A stretch of 21,480 nucleotides of DNA from Chara braunii (Eukaryota > Streptophyta > Charophyceae > Charales > Characeae), in NCBI GenBank assembly GCA_003427395.1, contig BFEA01000407.1, forward strand, positions 1,191,754 through 1,213,233, written 5' to 3'. A program made the position numbers and the translations under genes. Of this stretch, positions 9,161 to 16,745 are shown piece after piece. Numbering within the stretch: position 1 is the stretch's first letter; each line of letters begins with the position of its first letter. A model generated the notes under the pieces. That model had not been told where the DNA came from, did not search any database, and was given only the letters and a program-made list of their open reading frames with translations.

Positions 9161-9886
9161 GCGTGCATGCATGCGCGAAAAACACGGATTTGCAAGGACT
9201 TAGAAGGAGATCAGGGGAGGGAGCGCCTGCGCTCTGCATGGTCGGGCCGCGACGCGGGGGACGTAGCCTCTCTCCACACATCGATCCGATCATGCAGCTT
9301 GTGGGCTGGCTAGACACAGCAAGAGAAAGCGAGAGCGGGAAAGACGAAGCACAAGAAGAAAGGATACAGTTACATTGGTGCCCGCCCAAAAATTACAGTT
9401 ACACTCTCGATTAAGGGCGCCGACTAATCAGAGTTCCGTTGCAGCCGCACGAAGAAGCACGTAGACAAAAGGTGTCGCGCGGCAAAAGAAAATCCTAATT
9501 GTAAAATTCCTAAATTCCTATCTAATGCGAAAAAGCAAAAAGCATAAACTCCGAAAAGAAAGTCTGAAATTCCGAGAGCCATGAGGTCTCGGCAAGATCT
9601 GAGAAAGAATTCAAAAAGAAAGTTCAAAATCGAAGCAAAATTCCCGCGCGTTGTCCGCGCCCAAAAGTCCAAAACCGAAACAAAAGAAGCAACGTCAACA
9701 TTTATTATTCGCGCGCACGACGGCGCGCCACTCACACAACCAATCAACGAATCGATCATCCCGGGACTCACCCGAGCATGAACCCTGCCATCCGAAGAGA
9801 AACGACGCAAAAAGACGAAAAAGCGAGGACACCGATGCAATTTCCCAACCATCCCGATCTCGCGTAGTTGGCCCATCTTTCCCAGC

Positions 9887-10492
9887 TTAGGACCCCTCGT
9901 CGCTACCGCGCAGAAAATCGCGTGGTGCGAAAATTGGTTCGTCACACTCCCTAACGATTTCTTTCGCGGAAGTTTGAATAATACGATACCCGGGGTTGAG
10001 TACAAACGTGTCCATCATAGCCCTATAGTAGATCAAAGGGCACAACACCAAAGTGTCGTCGGGTTTCCTATCCAACGGGGTCAAAACCAAACCGCTGAGC
10101 CTATCCTTAACCTAAATAACATCAGACAGCAAAAGCCTGCTATACTTAGTTCCACTATCCAAAATACACCCTGCTAGACGGTCCCTGGAAAATGTCGGAC
10201 AAGGTCCCTTCAGGTTCACCCATTTAGTAAACCCTTCAACCAACTCATGCTGTAGCAAACCTACACGGTCGCAGACATCTGCTCTCGAGATGTCGTTGGC
10301 ATTTGCCAGGATAGGATGATGTGGCAAACCTTGGCTAAGCCGGAAGCATTCATGGCCACCCGATCGCGGGTAGGCCAACCCTGCACCATCGCAGGTTTTT
10401 AACCCAGACGATTCAGATCGTGTTCCGTGCACGCTTCCGGAAACACATAGGTAAGTCACAAGACATAATCCCGTCATTAGCAATCTTATGTA
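9887..10492 (-). pseudogene. RT N-terminal-like region of the Penelope-like element
   Basis: Two minus-strand frames give coherent pieces. From about 10,255 to 10,112 the text reads GFTKWVNLKGPCPTFSRDRL and KYSRLLLSDVI. After a stop and a shift, 10,090-9,887 gives LTPLDRKPDDTLVLCPLIYY, followed by RAMMDTFVLNPGYRI. The Asp, the hydrophobic strand and the Tyr resemble the first conserved blocks of Penelope-like RTs (a DK..VVV...Y pattern). My memory of Chara predicted proteins supports this, unverified. The domain is cut off near 9,890, before the catalytic motifs, by what is probably the LTR element. The stretch 10,492-10,415 would continue the upstream linker frame for 26 codons across the inserted DNA element. 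Confidence 0.5.
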
Positions 10493-10500
10493 GCTCAACC
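10493..10500. repeat. Left target-site duplication of hAT-like element A
   Basis: GCTCAACC here matches 11,663-11,670 exactly. The match extends one base (A) to nine. The final C may be shared with the CAGTG end of the element, so the true duplication is 7 to 8 bp with one base lost. Confidence 0.7.
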
Positions 10501-11035
10501 AGTGTCGTACCCCCGTTCACCGTTCACGGGGGTTGTGAACGGGGGCCGGCCACCGTTCACGGAAAACGTGAACGCCTGTAATTCACGGAGTTCACGCTGA
10601 GCGGGAACTCCGTTTTTTTTTTTTTTTTTGGCCTGGCAGGGGTACTTTTTTTTTTTTTAGACGTGTGGGGACTGAAAAGGGGCACCTACCCATATATATA
10701 TATATTTTTTTTCGATCGGAATTTTTTTTATTTTTTTTTTTTGAAAAAAACAAGGCTACCAGAGTGGCCCGGGTCCACTTGCCCGGCCGGGCCAAAAAAA
10801 AAAAAAAACTATTTTTTTAATTAACTTTTTATTTTAAATTCAGTAAAGAATTTCGATGTGACCCTGAGGCAAAAGTAGTTCAGTTTATTTTTCTGCATAA
10901 CATAGTTTTTTTTCGGATTTTTTGGATTTATTGTTTTTTTAATTTTTTTTGGCTGGGACCTTCCCTACTCCTTGCAAGGCCGTGAGATTTTCAGATCGGG
11001 TGGCAACGAGCCACGTTGAGTGGAGGAGGGCTCAG

Positions 11036-11087
11036 GAGACTCTGAGCCGTTGCGTGAGAGAGAGAGTGAGACTCTCAGTCGTTGCGC

Positions 11088-11127
<40 letters not shown>

Positions 11128-11141
11128 CTGAGCTGTTGCGC

Positions 11142-11204
<63 letters not shown>
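11036..11204 (+). repeat. (GA)n microsatellite with a recurring 18-bp interruption
   Basis: Long GA runs are broken by related units: ACTCTGAGCCGTTGCGTG, ACTCTCAGTCGTTGCGCG and CCCTGAGCTGTTGCGCGT. A minisatellite has therefore expanded around a GA tract. It runs straight into the assembly gap, so its true length is unknown. Confidence 0.9.
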
Positions 11205-11473
11205 NNNNNNNNNNNNNNNNNNNNNNNNNNNNNNNNNNNNNNNNNNNNNNNNNNNNNNNNNNNNNNNNNNNNNNNNNNNNNNNNNNNNNNNNNNNNNNNN
11301 NNNNNNNNNNNNNNNNNNNNNNNNNNNNNNNNNNNNNNNNNNNNNNNNNNNNNNNNNNNNNNNNNNNNNNNNNNNNNNNNNNNNNNNNNNNNNNNNNNNN
11401 NNNNNNNNNNNNNNNNNNNNNNNNNNNNNNNNNNNNNNNNNNNNNNNNNNNNNNNNNNNNNNNNNNNNNNNNN
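11205..11473. other. Assembly gap (269 Ns)
   Basis: A run of 269 Ns directly follows the (GA)n repeat and almost certainly reflects failure to assemble through it. The size of the missing sequence is not known. Confidence 0.97.
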
Positions 11474-11662
11474 GGGTCCTAGCTGGACCCCGCGCGACCC
11501 CGATCGCACCTCGACGCCGACCACCCGGGCTGCCACGTGGCCACCAGGGCCTTGAACGGCCCCCGTGAAAGGCTGTTCACGGGAATCGGACCCGGTGAAC
11601 GGCCGGTTACGTTCCGCCTGTTCAAGTGGCCGGACCCGTTCACGTTCATGGGTCCGGCACTG

Positions 11663-11670
11663 GCTCAACC
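11663..11670. repeat. Right target-site duplication of hAT-like element A
   Basis: GCTCAACC follows the CACTG terminus of the element and repeats 10,493-10,500. Confidence 0.7.
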
Positions 11671-12185
11671 ATACGCAAACAATCATCGAACTTCACCCGA
11701 ATGATAATGTCAGCAGACATACTAAATCCAAACTTCTCACGGATCATACGAGATAATAGTCATCTAAGGTACTTTCGTGTTAACTACTTTCGAAAGTCCT
11801 TAATTAAATTGTACAACTGAGTTACAGACTTACATCCGCAAGCATAAACGTCGGACAGCTTACCTGGATTCTTTAAAATACCTACAAGAATCTGTTTCAT
11901 GAAACCATTCTTGGGTTTCCAAGTCTGTAGGTGATTGACAACTTGAAAGATCGTTCCCCCCACTTCGAAGCTATCCTTACAGGATTTCAGAAGTACTTCA
12001 ACTCCATCTATCACCACCACAGATTCGCCGAATTTCCTACGAACTTTCTTCCAACCACTACACCAGGTATTGCCACCGCTCGTCACAATTGAAAACTGAT
12101 ACTTCCCCGAATCCGCTTGGGCGGCAATTCGTCCCAAAAGATCCAACGTAGTGGACTCCGCTTCGGCCAGATGAAATTCGATAGG
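11664..12185 (-). pseudogene. Domain after GIY-YIG in the Penelope-like element
   Basis: This continues in exactly the same frame as the GIY-YIG region after a TGA at 12,186-12,188. It reads IEFHLAEAESTTLDLLGRIA and VEVLLKSCKDSFEVGGTIFQ, then VYACGCKSVTQLYNLIKDFR. After two more stops (TAG near 11,783, TGA near 11,762) it goes on to REKFGFSMSADIIIRVKFDD before the transposon insertion at 11,663. One frame kept for about 170 codons with three stops argues for a decayed gene, not chance. I recognise no domain. By position it links the nuclease to RT. Confidence 0.6.
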
Positions 12186-12608
12186 TCAAATTGTACGGCA
12201 ACCCCGAGGTTCCTTACGCGTTCTCCTCCATTCCTTGACGCCCGGTTGTTGCTTCAGTCGTCCTCGTATGGATCTCTTGCAGCCGCTTGAATTCAAGTAA
12301 GGAGACCACTGCTTAATATAGACATCCTCGAGCCGGAGCAGTTCTTCATCATCAATAAAGTCGACGGGTAACAGCACGTAGTTACCTTTCCCGAAAAAGC
12401 ACAGCCAGCGATGGAAATGGGACTGCTTCCTCTTGCGACACACGGCAAGACGTTCACGCCATCCGATGTCTACATTACGAGTACTCTTCCCTACGTATTG
12501 TAACTTACAGTACGGGGAGACAACAATATATACACAACCTTTCTTATTCAACCAATCATCACCATGCAGTTCATAAAGTCTCTTCCAACAGCCCAACAAC
12601 TTTTTAGT
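12186..12608 (-). pseudogene. GIY-YIG endonuclease domain
   Basis: This nuclease nicks DNA to prime or aid retroelement insertion. The frame is open from a TGA at 12,609-12,611 to the TGA at 12,186-12,188. The signature is complete. GCVYIVVS is the GIY-like strand and LQYVGKSTRN the YIG-like strand, separated by the usual spacing. The Arg of WRERL comes at the helix position, LRLEDVYIKQW provides the catalytic Glu, and SPYLN the terminal Asn. Catalytic Tyr, Arg, Glu and Asn are therefore all kept. A basic tail follows (RSIRGRLKQQ). Bacterial UvrC-like or homing-nuclease origin is less likely, given the SAP/CCHC context and an RT-like region downstream. Confidence 0.85.
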
Positions 12609-12611
12609 TCA

Positions 12612-12755
12612 GCGGATTTCACCTCTAACCGAAAGCAGTATCACACATACAAGTGGAAGGAGCTGCTCAACATCCTTGTTCACGTAATCATGGCTGCAAC
12701 GAAAACTTGTTAACCTTCAGACGATTCGTCATATCTCGTCGGTTCCGTATCCTTC
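12612..12755 (-). pseudogene. Degenerate connector between SAP-like and GIY-YIG parts
   Basis: The frame shared by the flanking domains has several stops here (for example TGA near 12,753 and 12,609-12,611). Coding-looking fragments include NKDVEQLLPLVCVILL in this frame and EKDTEPTRYDESSEG in a neighbouring one, which suggests one or two small indels in a former acidic linker. Confidence 0.45.
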
Positions 12756-13046
12756 TCAACAATCACTCATGTCCTCTTCCTCATTGACCGTCACCGAATC
12801 ATCTTCAGCTTCACCAATGGCGGCAGACAGGTCAATGGGCTCCACTTCACCGAAGGCTTTCCGTGTCCGATGGCTGGCAATGTCAAATATGGCATCCACC
12901 TTACCATTGTAAGCGATCCCTTCATCCTTACAGATCGCTTGGAGTTCTTGTGCGTCGAGCCCCCGTAGTTCCTCCATCGCCTGATTTCGGTGACGAAGTT
13001 TAGCTATCGCACCGTGCTCACCCGGACTTTTCTTCGCTTTCTCCAC
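12756..13046 (-). pseudogene. SAP-like DNA-binding motif with acidic tail
   Basis: The 96-codon frame encodes a basic start and then MEELRGLDAQELQAICKDEG followed by KVDAIFDIASHRTRKAFG. The pattern of Leu spacing, Cys, a Gly-turn and a second helix with an Asp/Ile/Ala core fits a SAP helix-turn-helix, a motif that binds AT-rich DNA or scaffold DNA. An acidic tail (VNEEEDMSDC) leads to a TGA. It lies in the same frame as the GIY-YIG domain 150 bp downstream, so both came from one ORF. SAP is assigned by pattern only. A SAP-like retroelement tether is the simplest reading. Confidence 0.6.
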
Positions 13047-13497
13047 GTACGGGGAGAGTTTAACTTGACTTTCGCCTTCGACCGGGTAACCCGTACTGTG
13101 CCTGTAGCTACTTTGTGCTTTGTCGTCCTCGGCGTCCGCTTCGCAGGCGTCAGTAGTGGCGGGCTGCCTTCAAAGACCGTCTCCGGTCCTCTCTTGGCAA
13201 TGCGTTTCTTGCTAATCACGAGTTTCTTTGCCTTCGACCTAATCTCCCTAGTAGACTTCTCCCCACTTCCGCTTTAAGAACTTGAGCCTTGGTCAGACAC
13301 GCATACAACTTGCTTCTTGCCTTTCTTCTTACGAGCCATAGTAATAACACGTCCAAAGTTGGCTTCCATCCGATTGAAAACTCGCCAGTCTTAATCGCCA
13401 CGTGCAGTTCCACTCGCTTCTCAATTTCAGCAACACGTTCCTCTTCTTTTCGTAACATCTCCATGATTCTCTTCCGCTCCTTCTTCTCTCGTTTCAT
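13004..13497 (-). pseudogene. Charged coiled coil and basic region of the same ORF
   Basis: From Met at 13,497 a highly charged helix runs (REKKERKRIMEMLRKEEERV, then EIEKRVELHVAIKTGEFSIG). This looks like a coiled coil that continues the one upstream; the two frames overlap by ATGA, so one small indel separates them. A second shift near 13,219 leads to a Ser/Pro/Lys/Arg-rich stretch (SPPLLTPAKRTPRTTKHKVA, RVTRSKAKVKLN) like a nuclear-localising or nucleic-acid-binding linker. The SAP-like frame follows with one more shift. No catalytic function is suggested. Confidence 0.6.
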
Positions 13498-13943
13498 CTC
13501 TCATGTTTCTTTCGTTGCTCTTCCTCCTCTGCTTCCTTCTTCATGCGTTTCTCTTCCACCTTCTTCGCCATTTTGTTCTGGACGAACTCAGATACCGATG
13601 CTAGATTCTTTCCTAGCTCTTCGATCTGACGCTACAGTTCAGGAGCCTGTGCCGACGATTGGCCAAGCAGATCTAGCTCATTCTTTTCAGAACTCTGAGG
13701 AGATGTCAAATGTCCTCCCGGCGCATCGTAGGAAGTTGACAGGCGCCCATCAGTTGCACGCCGACGATTTCTGCACCGATTTGCAAAATGGCCACGCTCG
13801 TTACAGGTAAAGCACCTTGGCGGTGAACGTCGATAATATCGATCCCCACCTCACTCATAGTTTCGATCGGAGCTTCGACTATTTCCACGCTCTTCGCTTC
13901 CCGCACGTGTATCTCGTCGATCATGATCCCGTCTATCGCCCAT
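13494..13943 (-). pseudogene. ORF start with Arg-rich leader and CCHC zinc knuckle
   Basis: The likely start is the ATG at 13,943. The leader is rich in Arg, Asp and Ser (MGDRRDHDRRDTRAGSEERG). A TGA at 13,851-13,853 breaks it. The same frame then gives CFTCNERGHFANRC, a textbook CX2CX4HX4C retroviral-type knuckle at about 13,816-13,775. A Ser-rich linker, a TAG at 13,632-13,634 and a charged helix follow (RQIEELGKNLASVSEFVQNK), ending at a TGA at 13,494-13,496. A gag-like knuckle at the N-terminus suggests RNA binding by the retroelement protein. It is the most upstream coding part found; no promoter was identified. Confidence 0.7.
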
Positions 13944-14850
13944 CGTTGCAAACTACGCGTCCTCCAAAAACAACAGTCAATGAGGATGCCAAAGCACGCT
14001 CACTACCCTCGGTAATTTCTCTCCGAGGCACGTGTGCTATATCAAGTCTTGATATGAAAATGTGCAAGGAGAACACCAAGCAGACTGACTGGGCGCGCGT
14101 TAGCGCTATCTCCATGGAAGTATCAGGTGCACGTGCGCGCGCGTCGTGAGTGCTGATGCTGATTTGGGCGCGCGCTTCCGGGGGGGTGCGCGGTCGTGGT
14201 TGGCGCGCAAGGTGTGCTGCTGGCAGGTTGGGTGAGTTTCCATGGCGGCTCAAGCACGCGTTGCTGGCTGAATGGACGCAGGCATCTCGTGTTGCTTGCT
14301 ACCGTGGCTTGTGGGAGTGCGTGAGATGCCAAGGATGCACGCGTGGCATGCTAGCGCGAGCTTTGTCCCGCCGACACATCAGCACTGACGAGGCGGCAAC
14401 GTTTGATAGGAATGGAGTGGGCGTTGGCTGTCGGCGAATGAACTAAATCTTCAGGAGTTGTGAAAACGGAAAGTGGATGACAACAATATGCTTACACCAC
14501 TTAACTTACTATTTCCTGTCTTTTGAACGCACCACTGTTGCCATCTCTCCGCTTTGTGCGTCATGTGAGCGATGCTGCGGGTCAGCATGCCATATGGAGG
14601 GGAGTGAAGCTTTCTTTCGAAGCTTTGCTTCAGGAGTGATCACTCACGCTCTTCATCTTGCTAGTTAGGGTGGAGGGGGTCGGCGCGGCGCAAGAAGGAG
14701 AAGAGCAGAGTGTGTCTGATGGGGTGGGAGGAGGATTGACGGGAGTTATTAAGTCGGAGGTCATTGTACGGAGTTCGTCGTCTGCTGATTGGCCGTTTCG
14801 CTTCCTCCGTCATGAGAAATTCTGCATTTGCAGGGAGGTGTAATCACCGA

Positions 14851-14964
14851 CATTGTCTTCATCAGCATCATCATCCTTAGGAGGTACCGTCATCATTGTT
14901 GAAGTCTTCTTCATCGGCATTGTCTTCATCAGCATCATCCTCTTTAGGCGGTATCGTTGTCATC
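14851..14964 (+). repeat. Imperfect tandem duplication, 67-bp period
   Basis: CATTGTCTTCATCAGCATCA occurs at 14,851 and at 14,918. In both copies a CTTTAGG/CCTTAGG-GGTA segment follows. Confidence 0.8.
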
Positions 14965-14966
14965 AT

Positions 14967-15007
<41 letters not shown>

Positions 15008-15011
15008 GCAG
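14961..15011 (+). repeat. (CAT)8(CAG)9 trinucleotide repeat
   Basis: Eight CAT units (14,961-14,984) are joined directly to nine CAG units (14,985-15,011). One plus-strand frame would give a His then Gln tract, but the flanks do not look coding. Confidence 0.95.
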
Positions 15012-15194
15012 CATTATCAACCTTACCACCAGCTAGTCTTCCTTCTCACTCGCTCCTTTGTACCCTCCACCTTTTTCCCTCCAACTCTCTTTCCCTTCTC
15101 TCGTTTCTCTCTTTTTGCTTTTTGTCCCCTGATCTACCCCGATTGCTACTTCAATATTGGGAGTTCTGCGCGCTGATTTCGGGCTATTCAGTGC

Positions 15195-15382
15195 AAGAAG
15201 TGGCGGGGGGGAAGGATTGGGGGAGAGGAGGCGCATAATGGGGGAAAGGATTGGGAGAATAGGGATAGAGGGGGGGGAGAGGGGGAGAGGGAGAGAGGGG
15301 AGGGGGCGAGGGGGGAGGGGGGGGGGGAGAGGGGGGGGGGGGGGGGGGGGGAGGAGGGGGGGGGGGGGGGAGAGGGGGAGGC
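15195..15382 (+). repeat. Polypurine, G-rich tract with G-quadruplex potential
   Basis: This is a nearly pure G/A strand with many runs of three or more Gs, including about 18 Gs in a row near 15,331-15,350. It could form G-quadruplex or triplex DNA. Base accuracy in the long G runs is doubtful. Confidence 0.85.
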
Positions 15383-15588
15383 TAACTGTGGCAATTTGGT
15401 AATTGGTATTTTTTCCACGATCGTCTCTTAGGTAAGTTGTCATATGTATCTCATATTGTTTCGCGTTTTTTCTAACAGTAGTATTTAGGCATTCAGTTTT
15501 TTCTTCAGGTCGTTTCTATCTTATACGAGTAATCATAATCTTGGCCAATATCGTTTTTCTATCATCTTTAATTAATTTCTTGATTAAT

Positions 15589-15596
15589 ATCTAGAC
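15589..15596. repeat. Left target-site duplication of hAT-like element B
   Basis: ATCTAGAC matches 16,738-16,745 exactly and has TA at its centre. Confidence 0.8.
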
Positions 15597-15715
15597 CTGC
15601 GTAGCATTCTGTTTGCGTTTGGTCTCCGAACACGAACGTTAGGAACCGAACGCAAACGGGTCCCGAAACCCACCGAACGCGAACGAAATTTTTTATATTT
15701 TTTTTTTTTTTATAT

Positions 15716-15858
15716 ATGTCTGTCTGCCTGTCTGCCTGTCTGTCTGTCTTTCTGTGTGTCTGTCTGTCTGTCTGTCTGTCTGCCTGTTTGTCTTGCTGTC
15801 TGTCTTTCTGTATGTCTTTCTGTCTGTCTGTCTGTTTGTCTGTTTGTCTGTCTGTCAT
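15716..15858 (+). repeat. (TGTC)n-type tetranucleotide microsatellite
   Basis: Imperfect TGTC/TGCC/TTTC units run for about 140 bp inside element B. The apparent Cys/Leu/Ser/Val ORFs here are products of the repeat. Confidence 0.95.
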
Positions 15859-16305
15859 CCGTTCTCCCTCTCTCTCTCATCCGTTCCTGGGCGCCAATAG
15901 CGCTAGGTTCGGTGGTCGTTGGCAGCTGCCACCCGTTTTTAGAAACGAACGGGTGCAGCTGCACACTGCTACAACAATGGGGAGGGGGAACTAAAGAAGA
16001 ACAATAAAAAAAAATACAAAATCTAAAAGAAAATATAAAAATCCAAGAAGAAATTAAAAAAAAGAAAAGAAAAGACAAAAAACCTTACCTGAAACAGTTG
16101 CCCGTTCGTGACGGGCGCCTGCTTCAACTCTCGGGCATGGTCCCATTAGCAGTGGGATAGGAGTGTGGCCTATCCAGTGTGACACTGAGTGGCAGCGGCC
16201 AGACACGTTCATTACGAATTTATGGGCTGAGAAAACAGGAAAAAGGCCAAAAAAAAAATAAAAAATAGAGACCTGCCACCGGAATCACGGCAGAGTGCTT
16301 CCCAG

Positions 16306-16331
16306 CCATCAGATCACAAATGATCTGATGG
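16306..16331. repeat. Perfect 11-bp stem, 4-base loop hairpin in element B
   Basis: CCATCAGATCA (16,306-16,316), loop CAAA, and TGATCTGATGG (16,321-16,331) pair perfectly. There is no T-run, so it does not look like a pol III terminator. Function unknown. Confidence 0.85.
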
Positions 16332-16467
16332 TGGTGGTTGCAAAAACAGTGAACAAAGTAACCGCCACATTTTTTTGGAATAAAATCGACTTCTGTNAGA
16401 AGTGATCCTNACACCCTCCATATACTCCGTGATTGAAGGAGGGCTCTACCCAATGAGATAATTNCAC

Positions 16468-16524
16468 AACAGCAAGTAAAATGCTGAAAATCTTCAGGGT
16501 CCTAACAGCAAGTAAAATGCTGAT
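16468..16524 (+). repeat. Short direct repeat in element B
   Basis: AACAGCAAGTAAAATGCTGA appears twice about 36 bp apart, followed by related (A)CAGG(G)TCC-type sequence. A single N precedes the first copy. Confidence 0.8.
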
Positions 16525-16737
16525 ACAGGCCCTACAGGGTCGGTACCTCCCCCCGAACACACACCCCCTACGGCCCCCAGACCCTACCAGCCCGGTACCG
16601 CCTGCAGAACCAACACGTTCGCAGGCCGAAAAAACCCGTTCGTGCGAACGTGTTCGGTTCCCGTTCGGGCGAACGCCCGAACGTGTACGTGTTCGGACGT
16701 TCGGGAAACCTCCGAACACGTTCGCTGTGATACGCAA

Positions 16738-16745
16738 ATCTAGAC
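16738..16745. repeat. Right target-site duplication of hAT-like element B
   Basis: ATCTAGAC repeats the octamer at 15,589-15,596. Confidence 0.8.

Larger units (their letters stand above)
1..9890 (-). mobile_element. Ty3/gypsy LTR retrotransposon, degraded, internally inverted
   Basis: Read on the minus strand, the order is primer-binding site, gag with CCHC knuckle, aspartic protease, (reverse transcriptase), RNase H, integrase. Integrase last is the Ty3/gypsy order, as opposed to Ty1/copia. The core from 7,447 to 2,240 is secure. The right limit near 9,890 is inferred from where a neighbouring retroelement reading stops. The left limit is not in the window, so the 3' LTR is not visible and LTR age cannot be read. 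An additional decayed ORF follows integrase. Most domains carry frameshifts or stops and the RT block is inverted, so the copy cannot be autonomous. Confidence 0.8.
7448..9890 (-). other. Presumptive 5' LTR and flanking leader, non-coding
   Basis: This 2.4-kb stretch lies upstream of the primer-binding site on the minus strand and has no recognisable domain. It holds two TATA-like sites, a 101-codon ORF and a few short repeats (for example CGCTTACACG near 8,238 and 8,400). Open frames such as 8,707-9,414 plus and 9,424-10,005 minus show no family features and are probably chance. The stretch is inferred to be largely LTR because of its position. The LTR ends cannot be fixed without the second copy, and part may be ordinary flank. 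Confidence 0.45.
10501..11662. mobile_element. hAT-like non-autonomous DNA transposon A
   Basis: The termini match in inverted orientation: left (C)AGTGTCGTACCC, right reverse complement CAGTGCCGGACCC. They are flanked by GCTCAACC on both sides. An 8-bp duplication and CAGTG-type ends fit the hAT superfamily. Both subterminal regions are dense in GTTCAC and its complement GTGAAC (10,514-10,590 and 11,568-11,650), like transposase-binding arrays. The interior is T/A runs, a (GA)n minisatellite and an assembly gap, with no transposase visible. It sits inside the minus-strand Penelope-like reading frame. Its length is about 1.16 kb if the gap size is real. Confidence 0.7.
9887..13943 (-). mobile_element. 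Penelope-like retroelement remnant with N-terminal GIY-YIG
   Basis: On the minus strand, from 13,943, I read an Arg-rich leader, CCHC zinc knuckle, charged coiled coil, basic region, SAP-like helix pair, GIY-YIG nuclease and a further domain. Then, after a DNA-transposon insertion (10,501-11,662), comes an RT-like N-terminal region that breaks off near 9,890. GIY-YIG plus RT defines Penelope-like elements. Having the nuclease ahead of RT resembles the permuted (Naiad/Chlamys-type) groups described in green algae and protists. The catalytic RT core is not in the window, so the class rests on the nuclease and on a weaker RT reading. Stops and frameshifts are frequent. Confidence 0.6.
13944..15588. 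other. Non-coding stretch with simple repeats
   Basis: No reading frame here looks like a protein. It contains GC-rich alternating CG/CA sequence (about 14,090-14,350), a 17-bp palindrome ATATCAAG-T-CTTGATAT (14,039-14,055), a tandem duplication, CAT/CAG repeats and a G-rich tract. It may hold the 5' region of the Penelope-like element and older debris. Confidence 0.6.
15597..16737. mobile_element. hAT-like non-autonomous DNA transposon B (1,141 bp)
   Basis: A perfect 8-bp direct repeat, ATCTAGAC, flanks the element. Its ends are similar in inverted orientation over a short stretch: left cTGCGTAGCA, right reverse complement tTGCGTATCA. The left subterminal 100 bp has five CGAAC motifs. The right subterminal 130 bp has about eleven CGTTCG/CGAACG motifs in both orientations, again like transposase-binding arrays. 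The interior has a TGTC microsatellite, A-rich DNA, palindromes and no transposase ORF. The 8-bp duplication points to hAT. The short TIR makes the family uncertain. Its design closely parallels element A. Confidence 0.7.

Noticed and set aside
8707-9414. Plus-strand open frame of 235 codons
   Set aside because: Composition follows local base content, no domain or family pattern, and it opposes the LTR element's direction. Probably chance.
7448-9890. Defining exact LTR termini (TG...CA) and target duplication
   Set aside because: No clear CA end precedes the primer-binding site and the second LTR is outside the window, so any boundary would be a guess.
9424-10005. Minus-strand open frame of 193 codons rich in Phe and Leu
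   Set aside because: Runs across the presumed LTR edge and overlaps the RT-like frame; the hydrophobic look comes from T-rich DNA. No family features.
11082-11555. Arg/Glu and Ser/Leu repeat ORFs through the GA tract and gap
   Set aside because: They are translations of (GA)n and of Ns, not genes.
12186-12608. GIY-YIG as a bacterial or organellar homing endonuclease
   Set aside because: It shares a reading frame with a SAP-like domain and lies near a CCHC knuckle and RT-like text, with eukaryotic repeats all around; no intron or self-splicing context is visible.
15033-15443. Pro-rich minus-strand ORF
   Set aside because: Arises from the G-rich tract read on the opposite strand.
15716-16078. 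Cys/Leu/Ser/Val and Asp/Arg/Gln/Thr repeat ORFs; possible CRISPR-like array
   Set aside because: A tetranucleotide microsatellite with no spacers; the open frames exist only because the 4-bp repeat lacks stops.
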